The translations under genes were made by a program, and so were the position numbers. This document shows positions 6,200 through 13,089 of a DNA stretch of 13,448 nt, in pieces. The stretch comes from an uncultured Coriobacteriaceae bacterium (GTDB taxonomy: Bacteria > Actinomycetota > Coriobacteriia > Coriobacteriales > QAMH01), in assembly GCA_902783925.1 (NCBI GenBank), contig CACZSV010000219.1, positions 1 to 13,448 on the forward strand, in the 5' to 3' direction. The notes beneath the pieces were generated by a model. That model saw only the letters and a program-made list of their open reading frames with translations. It searched no databases and was not told the DNA's origin. Positions within the stretch are counted from its first letter, which is position 1. Every line of letters begins with the position of its first letter.

Positions 6200-8332
6200 C
6201 TATCGCCTGCGTTTGCCCATGTTCTTGCGCGTGCCCATCGAAGAGCCCTTGCGCGATGTCGCCTTGAGGCGCGCGAGGGCGTCTTCCTCGTCGGTACGCT
6301 CGACTTTCGCCCGCAATGCAACCGCTTGGTCGCGCAAACGCGCTGCAGCTTCGAAATCGAGCGAGGAAGATGCCTCGGCCATTTGCTCTTCGAGCGAAGC
6401 TATCATGCGCAGCACCTCATCTTTGCCCAAAGCGGCAATCTCGTCTGCAAGCACGCTGCTCGAAGAAATCTCATCGGCATCATGTCCGCTTTGCAACTCA
6501 TCCATGATGGACGAAATCGCCTTGCGTATCGTTTTGGGCTCGATGCCGTGTTCTTCGTTATACGCCATCTGAATGCGGCGGCGGCGTGCCGTCTCGTCGA
6601 TGGCGATACGCATGGAATCGGTCACGTTGTCGGCGTACATGATGACGCGGCCATCGACGTTGCGCGCAGCGCGCCCGATGGTCTGAATGAGGCTTCGCTT
6701 ATTGCGCAGAAAGCCTTCTTGATCTGCATCAAGAATGCAGATGAGGCTCACCTCGGGCAGGTCAAGGCCCTCGCGCAGCAAATTGATGCCCACGAGCACA
6801 TCGAAGGATCCCAAGCGCAAATCGCGTAATATCTCCACGCGTTCGACCGTGCCAATGTCGCTGTGCAGATAGTTTGCCTTGACGCCCTGATCGAGCAGAT
6901 AGTCGGTGAGTTCTTCTGCCATCTTCTTGGTGAGCGTGGTCACGAGTACGCGCCCGTCATTTGCGACGACGTCTTGAATCTCGCCTAACAGGTCATCGAT
7001 CTGCCCTGCAGTGGGACGCAAGACGATTTCTGGATCGAGCAAGCCCGTAGGCCGGATTATCTGCTCGACAACCTGTTCGCTCACGCGTTCCTCGTAATCT
7101 CCAGGCGTTGCGGAGATATAGATGAATTGCGGAACGCGCTGCTCGAATTCGTCAAAGCGCAGCGGTCGGTTATCGAGCGCGCTCGGAAGCCTAAAGCCGT
7201 GCTCGACAAGCGTGATTTTACGGCTGCGGTCGCCTTCGTGCATGCCGCGCACCTGCGGCACCGTCACATGGCTCTCGTCAATAAACGTCAGGAAATCGTG
7301 CCCTCCAAAATAGTCGAGCAAGGTATAGGGCGGCTCGCCGGCGACGCGTCCATCCAAATGGCGCGAGTAGTTCTCGATTCCCGTACAAAAGCCCATGGTT
7401 TCGAGCATCTCAAGATCATATAAGGTTCTCTGCTCCAAACGCTGGGCTTCGAGCAGCTTTCCCGCCCCCTTGAGCTCTACAAGGCGACCCCGCAGCTCAT
7501 CGGATATCGTCTCGAGCGCTTTTTGCACGCTTGGCCTGCTCGTCACATAGTGCGAGGCAGGCCAGATAGGCGTCGAATGATACTGCATGAGCTCCTCGCC
7601 GGTAATACGGTCGATTTCCGTTATCGATTCGACCTCGTCGCCGAAAAACTCGAAGCGCAGCAGATTGTCCATATAGGGAGGGAGCACGTCCACGCTATCG
7701 CCGCGCACCCTGAACGAGCCACGCACGAGCTCATAATCGTTACGATCGTACTGCATGTCGATGAGCTTGTAGATAAAGTCATCGCGGTCGAGCGGCACAT
7801 CACAATCCACGAACACGGCCATCTCGGCGTAATTATCCGGCGACCCGATGCCGTAGATGCAGCTCACCGACGCAACGATGATCACGTCTTTGCGCGTAAG
7901 CAGAGCAGCCGTTGCCGCATGACGCATCTTCTCGACGTCATCGTTTATTGACGAGTCTTTCTCGATATACGTATCGGTCTGCGGCACGTACGCTTCGGGC
8001 TGATAGTAATCGTAATAGCTCACGAAGTAGTTCACAGCATTATTGGGAAAGAACTCCTTGAGCTCGCTTGCTAGCTGGGCGGCAAGTGTTTTATTGGGAG
8101 CAAGAACGAGCGTCGGCATCTGGAGGCGTTCGATGACCTTTGCCATCGTGAAGGTCTTGCCAGAACCCGTGACGCCCAGCAGGGTCTGATAGCGTCTCCC
8201 CTGCTTCACACCTTCGACGAGCTTGTCGACCGCTTGAGGCTGATCACCGGAAAGGTCGTACGGCGCCACGCAGGTCAGAGGATTGCCCGTCTCGCGTCGT
8301 CCATCGATAAGCGCACTTTGTGCAGCGTCCAT
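6200..8332 (-). CDS. uvrB: UvrB, excinuclease ABC subunit B
   Basis: UvrB is the damage-verifying helicase-like core of bacterial nucleotide excision repair, loaded by UvrA and then recruiting UvrC. Numbered from the ATG at 8338, visible elements are: Walker A GVTGSGKT at 55-62; the Tyr-rich beta-hairpin from about 104 (YFVSYYDYYQPEAYVPQTDT) that inserts behind the lesion; FIDESHVT (Walker B-like); the helicase motif around GINLLREGLDLPEVS; QTIGRAARN (motif VI); and a C-terminal UVR domain (about 655-690) that binds UvrC. A basic tail ends in KRRR. The length of 710-712 is slightly above the usual ~670. I prefer the second ATG (8332) because GGAG lies 8 bases before it and only 2 before the ATG at 8338. 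coaE lies 112 bp upstream. No LexA-type box was seen in the gap. Confidence 0.97.
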   Translation of the reverse strand: MDAAQSALIDGRRETGNPLTCVAPYDLSGDQPQAVDKLVEGVKQGRRYQTLLGVTGSGKTFTMAKVIERLQMPTLVLAPNKTLAAQLASELKEFFPNNAVNYFVSYYDYYQPEAYVPQTDTYIEKDSSINDDVEKMRHAATAALLTRKDVIIVASVSCIYGIGSPDNYAEMAVFVDCDVPLDRDDFIYKLIDMQYDRNDYELVRGSFRVRGDSVDVLPPYMDNLLRFEFFGDEVESITEIDRITGEELMQYHSTPIWPASHYVTSRPSVQKALETISDELRGRLVELKGAGKLLEAQRLEQRTLYDLEMLETMGFCTGIENYSRHLDGRVAGEPPYTLLDYFGGHDFLTFIDESHVTVPQVRGMHEGDRSRKITLVEHGFRLPSALDNRPLRFDEFEQRVPQFIYISATPGDYEERVSEQVVEQIIRPTGLLDPEIVLRPTAGQIDDLLGEIQDVVANDGRVLVTTLTKKMAEELTDYLLDQGVKANYLHSDIGTVERVEILRDLRLGSFDVLVGINLLREGLDLPEVSLICILDADQEGFLRNKRSLIQTIGRAARNVDGRVIMYADNVTDSMRIAIDETARRRRIQMAYNEEHGIEPKTIRKAISSIMDELQSGHDADEISSSSVLADEIAALGKDEVLRMIASLEEQMAEASSSLDFEAAARLRDQAVALRAKVERTDEEDALARLKATSRKGSSMGTRKNMGKRRR

Positions 8333-8394
8333 AGCCATCGCTCCATTCTGTAAGCTCTATGGAACAAGGATACACGAGAACGAGCAATAAAGAG

Positions 8395-8414
8395 ACTGCG
8401 CAGCCCGCGGCAGT
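8395..8414 (-). terminator. Possible weak terminator between coaE and uvrB
   Basis: On the minus strand ACTGC (8414-8410) pairs with GCAGT (8399-8395) around a GC-rich 10-base loop, followed by CTCTTTATT. The stem is only 5 bp and the T-run is broken. It is the best hairpin in the gap, but a weak one. Confidence 0.25.
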
Positions 8415-8444
8415 ACGGCTACTCAGACACCCAGCGTGGGTTAT

Positions 8445-9050
8445 CTACGCAAAGCCGCGCTCGGACCACCAGGCATTTACCCACGCGCGCAAGTCTTCCT
8501 CCGTGCCGAAGTTATCGCAGATGGTGCTTGCAATCGCGCTGCGCTCGGCATCTGTCGGCTGAGCCGCGATGCGCCGTAACGCATCACGGCTGTCCATGCC
8601 ACGGGATACGGCGCGCTGCAAGCGTATATCGCTTGGCGCATTCACGGCAATAATTTCATCGGCGAGCTTGACTAAGTCGGGAGCCTCGGTCAGCAGTGGC
8701 ACCTCGACGACGAGCACCTCGGCATCGCTTCTCGGCGTGCAATGGACGTCGAGAATGTAGTCCGTTGCAATTTCAATGATATAGGGAAAGGCAATCGCAT
8801 TGAGGTCCTTGGTGGATTGCTCGTCTGCAAACGCGCGTTGCGCGAGCTTCGATGTGATGACAGAGCCATTTTCGTCGAGGATGTCTTCCCCGAAGCGTTG
8901 CGCCAGGTCTTGCACATACATCGTGTTGGTTGCCAGGAGGTTTCTGTTAATCTCATCGAGGTCGACGGAAATCGCGCCGTGCTCGCACAGCAAATCGCAG
9001 AGCGTCGATTTGCCCGACCCCAAACCTCCTGTAATCATCACCGTGTACAC
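8445..9050 (-). CDS. coaE: Dephospho-CoA kinase
   Basis: Catalyses the last step of coenzyme A synthesis, ATP-dependent 3'-phosphorylation of dephospho-CoA, in the cytosol. The 201-residue product has the family P-loop GGLGSGKST at 8-16, the following DLDEINRNLL segment (about 30-39, nucleoside-kinase-type Asp), a central helical CoA domain, and VVEVPLLTE at about 115-123, equivalent to the usual PLLFE. RLQRAVSRG at about 144-152 supplies the lid arginines. The start is GTG at 9050: GGAGG lies 9 bases upstream, inside the last codons of the preceding 68-residue gene, whose stop is 6 bases away. Internal GTG and ATG codons at 4 and 5 have poorer SD spacing. The tight spacing implies co-transcription with the orphan gene and mnmA. 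Confidence 0.94.
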   Translation of the reverse strand: MYTVMITGGLGSGKSTLCDLLCEHGAISVDLDEINRNLLATNTMYVQDLAQRFGEDILDENGSVITSKLAQRAFADEQSTKDLNAIAFPYIIEIATDYILDVHCTPRSDAEVLVVEVPLLTEAPDLVKLADEIIAVNAPSDIRLQRAVSRGMDSRDALRRIAAQPTDAERSAIASTICDNFGTEEDLRAWVNAWWSERGFA

Positions 9051-9056
9051 GATGTG

Positions 9057-9263
9057 CTACCTCCAAGGGTCTTCCTCTGGCTCTTCTGCGGAACTCCGTG
9101 CTAGAGCATCCATGTAATCAGAATACGGGTCATACCCATCATCGTCTTCTGATTCGGCTCGAAAATCTGCATGCGGCGCGTTCTGATGCGCCCGTGCTCG
9201 CCTTTTCATCGCGCGCATCGCAGCGGCTTTTCCCGCTTTTGACATATGCTCGAAATCTGGCAT
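9057..9263 (-). CDS. Small orphan protein between mnmA and coaE
   Basis: Not recognised. It is a 68-residue, very polar protein without a membrane segment or signal peptide. The first half is basic and Ala-rich (KAGKAAAMRAMKRRARAH at about 9-26, probably helical), and the second half is acidic (ESEDDDGYDPYSDYMDALARSS, then EEPEEDPW). Opposite charge halves suggest self-association or nucleic-acid or ribosome contact, but that is speculation. The ATG at 9263 follows the mnmA stop by 8 bases. Its SD (GGGACGGGG-like) is poor, and an alternative ATG at codon 7 exists. The coaE SD is embedded in its last codons, so translation of this frame would favour coaE initiation. That arrangement, with no non-coding room in the region, argues that it is a real gene. 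Confidence 0.6.
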   Translation of the reverse strand: MPDFEHMSKAGKAAAMRAMKRRARAHQNAPHADFRAESEDDDGYDPYSDYMDALARSSAEEPEEDPWR

Positions 9264-9271
9264 CCCCGTCC

Positions 9272-10387
9272 CTACCCGACGACTATTCCGCCGCCCAATA
9301 CTAGGCTATCCGAATAAAAGACTATGGGTTGACCGGGACGCACTCCGAGAACATGCCCGTTGAATGCAACGAAGGTGCGTCCTTCACGCACGGCTACCTG
9401 GGCGGGCAGGGCTTTTCTCTCGTACGAGACGCGCACGCGACACGAGCGTTTTTCACTCGGCGCCTCGATTGATGTCCAGTGCACGTCTCGCACCTGCACC
9501 ATCTCGCTTCCCGCAAGGGCACGCGTGCCTGCGAGGATACGCTTGCCGGCAATATCTTTGTGGATAACAAATAACTCTTCATCGTGCACGTAGGGCACGA
9601 GCTCGCTTTCCGGATCGTCTTCGTCGAGCGGTTTGAAACCCTCGATGGGGTATTCCCCGAGCGAATCATCCCGTTCGTAATGGTACTGGCCTATATAGCT
9701 TCCAATCTTGCGCTGATCGCCGACATAGACGATATCGCCACGTTCCGGCTTGAAGCCGGCAGCTGTCTCGAGCCAGCGGGCATACCCCAGACGGTCGTAG
9801 AAACATGGCTCGCCTTGACCGTCGTTGACTTCTGCGAGCGTCGTCAATCCATAGCGCATGGCATCGCGCCGTGTTTCGCCCTTGACCATGTCGAAGAGAG
9901 GAAACATGAGGCGGGCCATCTGCTCTTGCGTGAGCATGTAAAGCAAAAAGGTCTGCTCTTTATGCTTGTCGAGAGGAACACGTAGCTGATAGGGCAATAG
10001 CTGAAAGCCGTCTGTGTCGCTTGTTATATTCGCATAATGGCCTGTCGCCACTTTCTCGCAGCCAAAGGCGTCCGCCTGCTCGAAAAGCGCGGGAATCTTG
10101 AGTTCGTGAGTGCAGGTCACACACGGATAAAAGAAACCCCCTTCGGCAAAACGCCTGGCGGTTTCATCCTTCACCTTGCGCTTGAACTGCTCGTGCATAT
10201 CCACAACATGATGCTCTATACCGAGCTGCTCTGCTGTTTGCTGCGCGCGCATTATTGCCTGAGCGCGCAGCGGGCTATCATGGAAACGAAGCGTGACACC
10301 CACAACCTCGTGACCATCGTGCTTGAGTAGCCAGGCAGCCATAGTAGAATCGACGCCGCCGCTCATGCCAAGTAAGATCCTAGCCAA
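9272..10387 (-). CDS. mnmA: MnmA, tRNA-specific 2-thiouridylase
   Basis: Adds sulfur at C2 of uridine 34 in Lys, Glu and Gln tRNAs, using ATP to adenylate the base and persulfide sulfur from a cysteine desulfurase. The 371-residue product has the PP-loop SGGVDS at 9-14, LGIEHHVVD at about 55-63, PCVTCTHELK at about 88-97 (Cys89 and Cys92), TGHYAN at about 115-120, DKHKEQTFLLYMLTQEQ at about 140-156, EPCF with Cys195, RGDIVYVGDQRKIG at about 216-229, and a C-terminal barrel (RVSYERKALPA and VLGGGIV). The usual DxxC is CxxC here, and Asn after Cys92 is replaced by Thr. The acidic/Cys motif normally found after the PP-loop domain is reduced. The start is TTG at 10387 with AGAGGA about 10 bases upstream. 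It follows rpsA by 93 bp, across a GC-rich hairpin. Confidence 0.88.
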   Translation of the reverse strand: MARILLGMSGGVDSTMAAWLLKHDGHEVVGVTLRFHDSPLRAQAIMRAQQTAEQLGIEHHVVDMHEQFKRKVKDETARRFAEGGFFYPCVTCTHELKIPALFEQADAFGCEKVATGHYANITSDTDGFQLLPYQLRVPLDKHKEQTFLLYMLTQEQMARLMFPLFDMVKGETRRDAMRYGLTTLAEVNDGQGEPCFYDRLGYARWLETAAGFKPERGDIVYVGDQRKIGSYIGQYHYERDDSLGEYPIEGFKPLDEDDPESELVPYVHDEELFVIHKDIAGKRILAGTRALAGSEMVQVRDVHWTSIEAPSEKRSCRVRVSYERKALPAQVAVREGRTFVAFNGHVLGVRPGQPIVFYSDSLVLGGGIVVG

Positions 10388-10427
10388 GACCCGCTGTTCC
10401 TCTCAAAAACGCTCGTAAGTACAGCAC

Positions 10428-10451
10428 AGGGCCGCCAAGAAGGGCGGCCCT
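10428..10451 (-). terminator. GC-rich hairpin after rpsA, possible terminator or attenuator
   Basis: GGGCCGCC (10450-10443, minus) and GGCGGCCC (10436-10429) form a perfect 8-bp GC stem, plus one A-T pair outside, with a 6-base loop. No clear T-tract follows; the minus strand reads TGTGCTGTACTT, and TTTTT appears only about 20 bases later. It lies 30 bases after the rpsA stop and 41 bases before mnmA. It may be a partial terminator or an mRNA-stabilising 3' structure that lowers mnmA relative to rpsA. Confidence 0.5.
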
Positions 10452-10480
10452 TGCGCAACAAATAAAACCTACAAAGAGAA

Positions 10481-11767
10481 TTACTCTTCGCTTGCCTCTT
10501 CTTCGGCAGCTGCTTCTTCGGCAGGAGCCTCTTCGGCGGCAGCTTCGTCAGCAGCAGCCTCTTCGGCAACGGTTTCCTCGACAGCAGCTTCCTCAGCGGG
10601 GGCTTCCTCAGCAGCAGCTTCTTCGCCTTCGGGCTTTTCGATCTCTGCCACTTCGATTTCAACACCAAGCGTCTCGGCAGCAGCCTTCATCGACAGGCTG
10701 ATGCGACGACGCTCGAGGTCGACATCCATGACCTTGACCTGAACGGGGTCATCGACATTGCAGACCTGGCTGGGAACGTCCACGTGGCGGGTCGCCATCT
10801 CGGAGATATGCACGAGGCCCTCGATGCCGTCGCCCAGCTCGACAAACGCGCCGAACGGAACGAGCTTCGTGACCTTGCCCTCGATAATGGCGCCGACCGG
10901 GTAGTTCTTGACGAGCGTGCGCCACGGATCTTCGGTGGTCTGTTTGAGACCGAGCGAGATGCGCTCGCGGCTCATATCAACATCAAGTACCTCGACCTCG
11001 ACTTCCTGGCCAACCTTCACAACCTCGGAAGGATGGTTGACATGGCTCCAGGAGAGCTCGGAGATGTGGACGAGACCGTCAATGCCGCCCAGGTCGACAA
11101 ATGCGCCAAAGTCAACGATGGAAGAAATCGTGCCCTTGAGACGCATGCCCTTGGCGAGCTTGGCCAGCACCTCGGCGCGCTCGGCCTTGCGGCCCTCTTC
11201 GAGCACGACGCGGCGGGAAAGCACGACATTGTTGCGGTTGCGGTCCATCTCGATAACGCGAGCCTCGAGAGTGGAGTGGATGTAGGTGGAAAGATCCTTC
11301 ACGCGGCGAAGGTCCACGAGAGATGCAGGAAGGAAGCCACGCAGGCCGATGTCGAGAATGAGACCGCCCTTGACGACCTCGATGACCTCGCCCTCGACGT
11401 TCTCGCCAGCCGCGAACTTCTCCTCGACGGAAATCCATGCACGCTCGTACTCGGCGCGCTTCTTGGAGAGGATCAGGCGGCCATCCTTGTCTTCTTTCTG
11501 AAGCACGAGAGCCTCGACTTTGTCGCCCATCTGCACGATCTCGCTCGGATCGACATCGCGACGGATGGAAAGCTCACGCACGGGAATGACACCTTCGGAC
11601 TTGAACCCGATGTCAAGCAGAACCTCATCGCGGTCAAGCTTGACAATGGTGCCGGTGACCAGATCGCCTTCGTCAAATGGATTAATGGTGCCATCGATCA
11701 GGGCATTCATCTCCTCATCGGAGATTTCGGTTGCATCGATGACGTCAGGATTCTTGATTTCGCTCAA
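10481..11767 (-). CDS. rpsA: 30S ribosomal protein S1
   Basis: S1 binds mRNA on the small ribosomal subunit and aids initiation. The 428-residue product has four S1 (OB-fold) domains at about 35-104, 121-187, 205-275 and 292-362. The third and fourth carry the canonical FGAFVxLGxIxGLVHISE motif (about 220-238 and 305-323), the RNA-binding form. Four domains is the usual count in Actinobacteria and many Gram-positives, against six in E. coli. Residues 381-428 are an almost pure Ala/Glu tail. The start is TTG at 11767 with AAGGGG 5 bases upstream; the next in-frame start, ATG at codon 20, would remove conserved N-terminal residues. The SD is within a potential hairpin, which suggests translational control. 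Downstream, a GC hairpin precedes mnmA. Confidence 0.96.
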   Translation of the reverse strand: MSEIKNPDVIDATEISDEEMNALIDGTINPFDEGDLVTGTIVKLDRDEVLLDIGFKSEGVIPVRELSIRRDVDPSEIVQMGDKVEALVLQKEDKDGRLILSKKRAEYERAWISVEEKFAAGENVEGEVIEVVKGGLILDIGLRGFLPASLVDLRRVKDLSTYIHSTLEARVIEMDRNRNNVVLSRRVVLEEGRKAERAEVLAKLAKGMRLKGTISSIVDFGAFVDLGGIDGLVHISELSWSHVNHPSEVVKVGQEVEVEVLDVDMSRERISLGLKQTTEDPWRTLVKNYPVGAIIEGKVTKLVPFGAFVELGDGIEGLVHISEMATRHVDVPSQVCNVDDPVQVKVMDVDLERRRISLSMKAAAETLGVEIEVAEIEKPEGEEAAAEEAPAEEAAVEETVAEEAAADEAAAEEAPAEEAAAEEEASEE

Positions 11768-11769
11768 GA

Positions 11770-11793
11770 GGACCCCTTTCGTTTACGGGGCCC
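11770..11793 (-). promoter_or_regulatory. Hairpin sequestering the rpsA Shine-Dalgarno
   Basis: In minus-strand RNA GGGCCCC (11793-11787) can pair with GGGGUCC (11776-11770), seven pairs including one G-U, around a 10-base loop GUAAACGAAA. The second arm contains the GGGG of the rpsA SD and ends three bases before the TTG start. The stem would block initiation unless opened. E. coli S1 represses its own translation through its structured leader, so autoregulation is a reasonable inference here. Confidence 0.5.
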
Positions 11794-11847
11794 GCGAATA
11801 AGTCGTGGTTGAATACGTTATTACTCGAGGGCCTACAGATACATCAG

Positions 11848-11881
11848 GTGCGGCCTATTCCGCACACAAACCCATATTGTA
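11848..11881 (-). promoter_or_regulatory. Candidate rpsA -10 box and 5'-end stem-loop
   Basis: TACAAT (11881-11876, minus) is a good -10 box (5 of 6). No acceptable -35 is present at 16-18 bases, so the promoter call is weak. Initiation near 11868 would put a stem-loop GTGCGG-AATAGG-CCGCAC (11865-11848, 6 bp) within the first few bases of the transcript, where such structures commonly protect mRNA from decay. The leader to the rpsA TTG would be about 100 bases. Confidence 0.38.
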
Positions 11882-11944
11882 ACCGATTATTGAGACACCG
11901 CTATTGGGAATTTGAGATTCTCTACATCTTGAAACTTACACAAC

Positions 11945-11965
11945 GCGGCTGGTCCGTAAGCCCGC
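11945..11965 (-). terminator. Possible weak terminator after the yihY-type gene
   Basis: On the minus strand GCGGGCT (11965-11959) pairs with AGCCGC (11950-11945), six pairs with one bulged G and an 8-base loop, 24 bases after the stop. The tail GTTGTGTAAGTTTC is only loosely T-rich. It could end the upstream transcript before the rpsA leader. Confidence 0.28.
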
Positions 11966-11989
11966 CTTTTCACCTTTAGGCAACCGACG

Positions 11990-12838
11990 CTACCTGTCTT
12001 TTGCCTCGCGTTTCGATTCGGCAATAATGCGGTTTATATAACCACCTGCAAGCAGGATATAGGACACCAGATAGAGCCAGAACAAAAACAACGCAATCGT
12101 CGCGATATTGCCATAGAGCGCATCGTAGTTGCAGAAATTATCAACGTATACGCGAAAGCCACCCGTAAGAAATCCGCAAGTCACGGATGCGAAAATGGCC
12201 CCTGGAAGCTGAGCTGCGAGGCGCCCCGATTTCGCAGGGAGAAACGCGTAGCAAAGCGTAAGCGCAATGACGCCCGCGATTGCCAGAACCACCGAGGTCA
12301 CAATATCCAGAGCATCATCATGCTCTATGTTTCCCGGGGTAAGCCAGGAGACCGTTCGCATGACGACTCCTCCAAAAACGAGATACATCGTCAATGCGAG
12401 CAAAACGCCGAGGACAATCACCGCCCCAAACGAAATGCCAATTACAACGGCTATGCTTCTCGATTCTTCGGCTCCCAAAACGGCATTCAGGCCGTTGCGA
12501 AGCGCTCGTGCGCCCTGCGAGGCCGTCCACAGGAGTGTAATGGTGGAAAGCGAAAATGCGATTCCCGACCGCTCGACAGCGTCGCCCACGAGCGTCTTTG
12601 TGAAGTCGTTGAAAGCGTCGGGGACGATTCCTGTGAAAAACGCGGTGACCTGCTCCTCATTAATTCCTGCTATCGAGATGAGCGAGATGCACAAGGCAAG
12701 CAGAGGAATGAGCGAAAGGAATGTGAAAAAGGCTATGCTCGATGCATGGGTCCCTGCCCCTGTGCTGGTAAACCGCATCCACAGGGCCTGTGCCCTCTTC
12801 AATGCACGAAGAAAGCTCCCTTTTCCTTTTTCAGACAA
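11990..12838 (-). CDS. YihY/UPF0761 family inner-membrane protein
   Basis: Polytopic membrane protein of 282 residues in the family once labelled BrkB or 'ribonuclease BN', names now considered wrong for the RNase activity; the role is unknown, with envelope or transport functions proposed. Six hydrophobic segments at about 33-57, 93-112, 131-158, 178-200, 208-227 and 243-266 match the family. Conserved features are visible: AFFTFLSLIPLL at about 36-47, the fourth-fifth segment block YAFLP...LPGAIFAS at about 197-218, and YDALYGNIA...FWLYLVSYILLAGGYIN at about 238-269. A basic N-terminus and a Lys/Arg-rich tail lie in the cytoplasm. The start is TTG at 12838 with GGGAG 5 bases upstream. It is divergent from the zinc-ribbon gene and lies 222 bp upstream of rpsA in the same direction. 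Confidence 0.88.
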   Translation of the reverse strand: MSEKGKGSFLRALKRAQALWMRFTSTGAGTHASSIAFFTFLSLIPLLALCISLISIAGINEEQVTAFFTGIVPDAFNDFTKTLVGDAVERSGIAFSLSTITLLWTASQGARALRNGLNAVLGAEESRSIAVVIGISFGAVIVLGVLLALTMYLVFGGVVMRTVSWLTPGNIEHDDALDIVTSVVLAIAGVIALTLCYAFLPAKSGRLAAQLPGAIFASVTCGFLTGGFRVYVDNFCNYDALYGNIATIALFLFWLYLVSYILLAGGYINRIIAESKREAKDR

Positions 12839-13089
12839 TCATTCTCCCGTGTCAGCACGTTTATTGGCGGCTATCGATTCTGCGGAAACCAGGTTCCGTA
12901 CCAGTCGACGCTTCGAGACTATCATGTTGGAATGAGACATCTCTGAAAATGCAGCGGTAGATCGAACTGGAAGCAAATAATGCTTGAAAAACATCCTGTA
13001 CTTGAGCGACAATATGCGCAATAGCGCCCAGGCGCTTACATAGTGCGACTCTAAACATAATTTAAACGAAGCACATAGAGGAGCAAGGC
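12839..13089. promoter_or_regulatory. Divergent intergenic region with overlapping inverted repeats
   Basis: This is the longest non-coding gap in the window. It should contain promoters for the minus-strand yihY-type gene and the plus-strand zinc-ribbon gene. CATAAT (13056-13061) is a possible plus-strand -10; the nearest -35-like CTTACA is only 15 bases away. Two inverted repeats sit nearby and overlap: GCGC-AATA-GCGC (13016-13027) and AGCGCC-CA-GGCGCT (13023-13036), suitable for an operator or hairpin. AAGCA-AATAA-TGCTT lies at 12971-12985. A minus-strand frame ends exactly at the yihY start but has no convincing SD. Confidence 0.38.

Noticed and set aside
10784..11812. Long plus-strand open frame (342 codons) opposite rpsA
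   Set aside because: Wholly antisense to a certain gene; long antisense frames follow from the codon bias of rpsA. The translation has no recognisable domain and no fitting SD.
5203..11831. Shared 11-mer TTACTCGAGGG at about 5203 and 11821
   Set aside because: An 11-base match is expected by chance several times in a window of this size, and the contexts differ.
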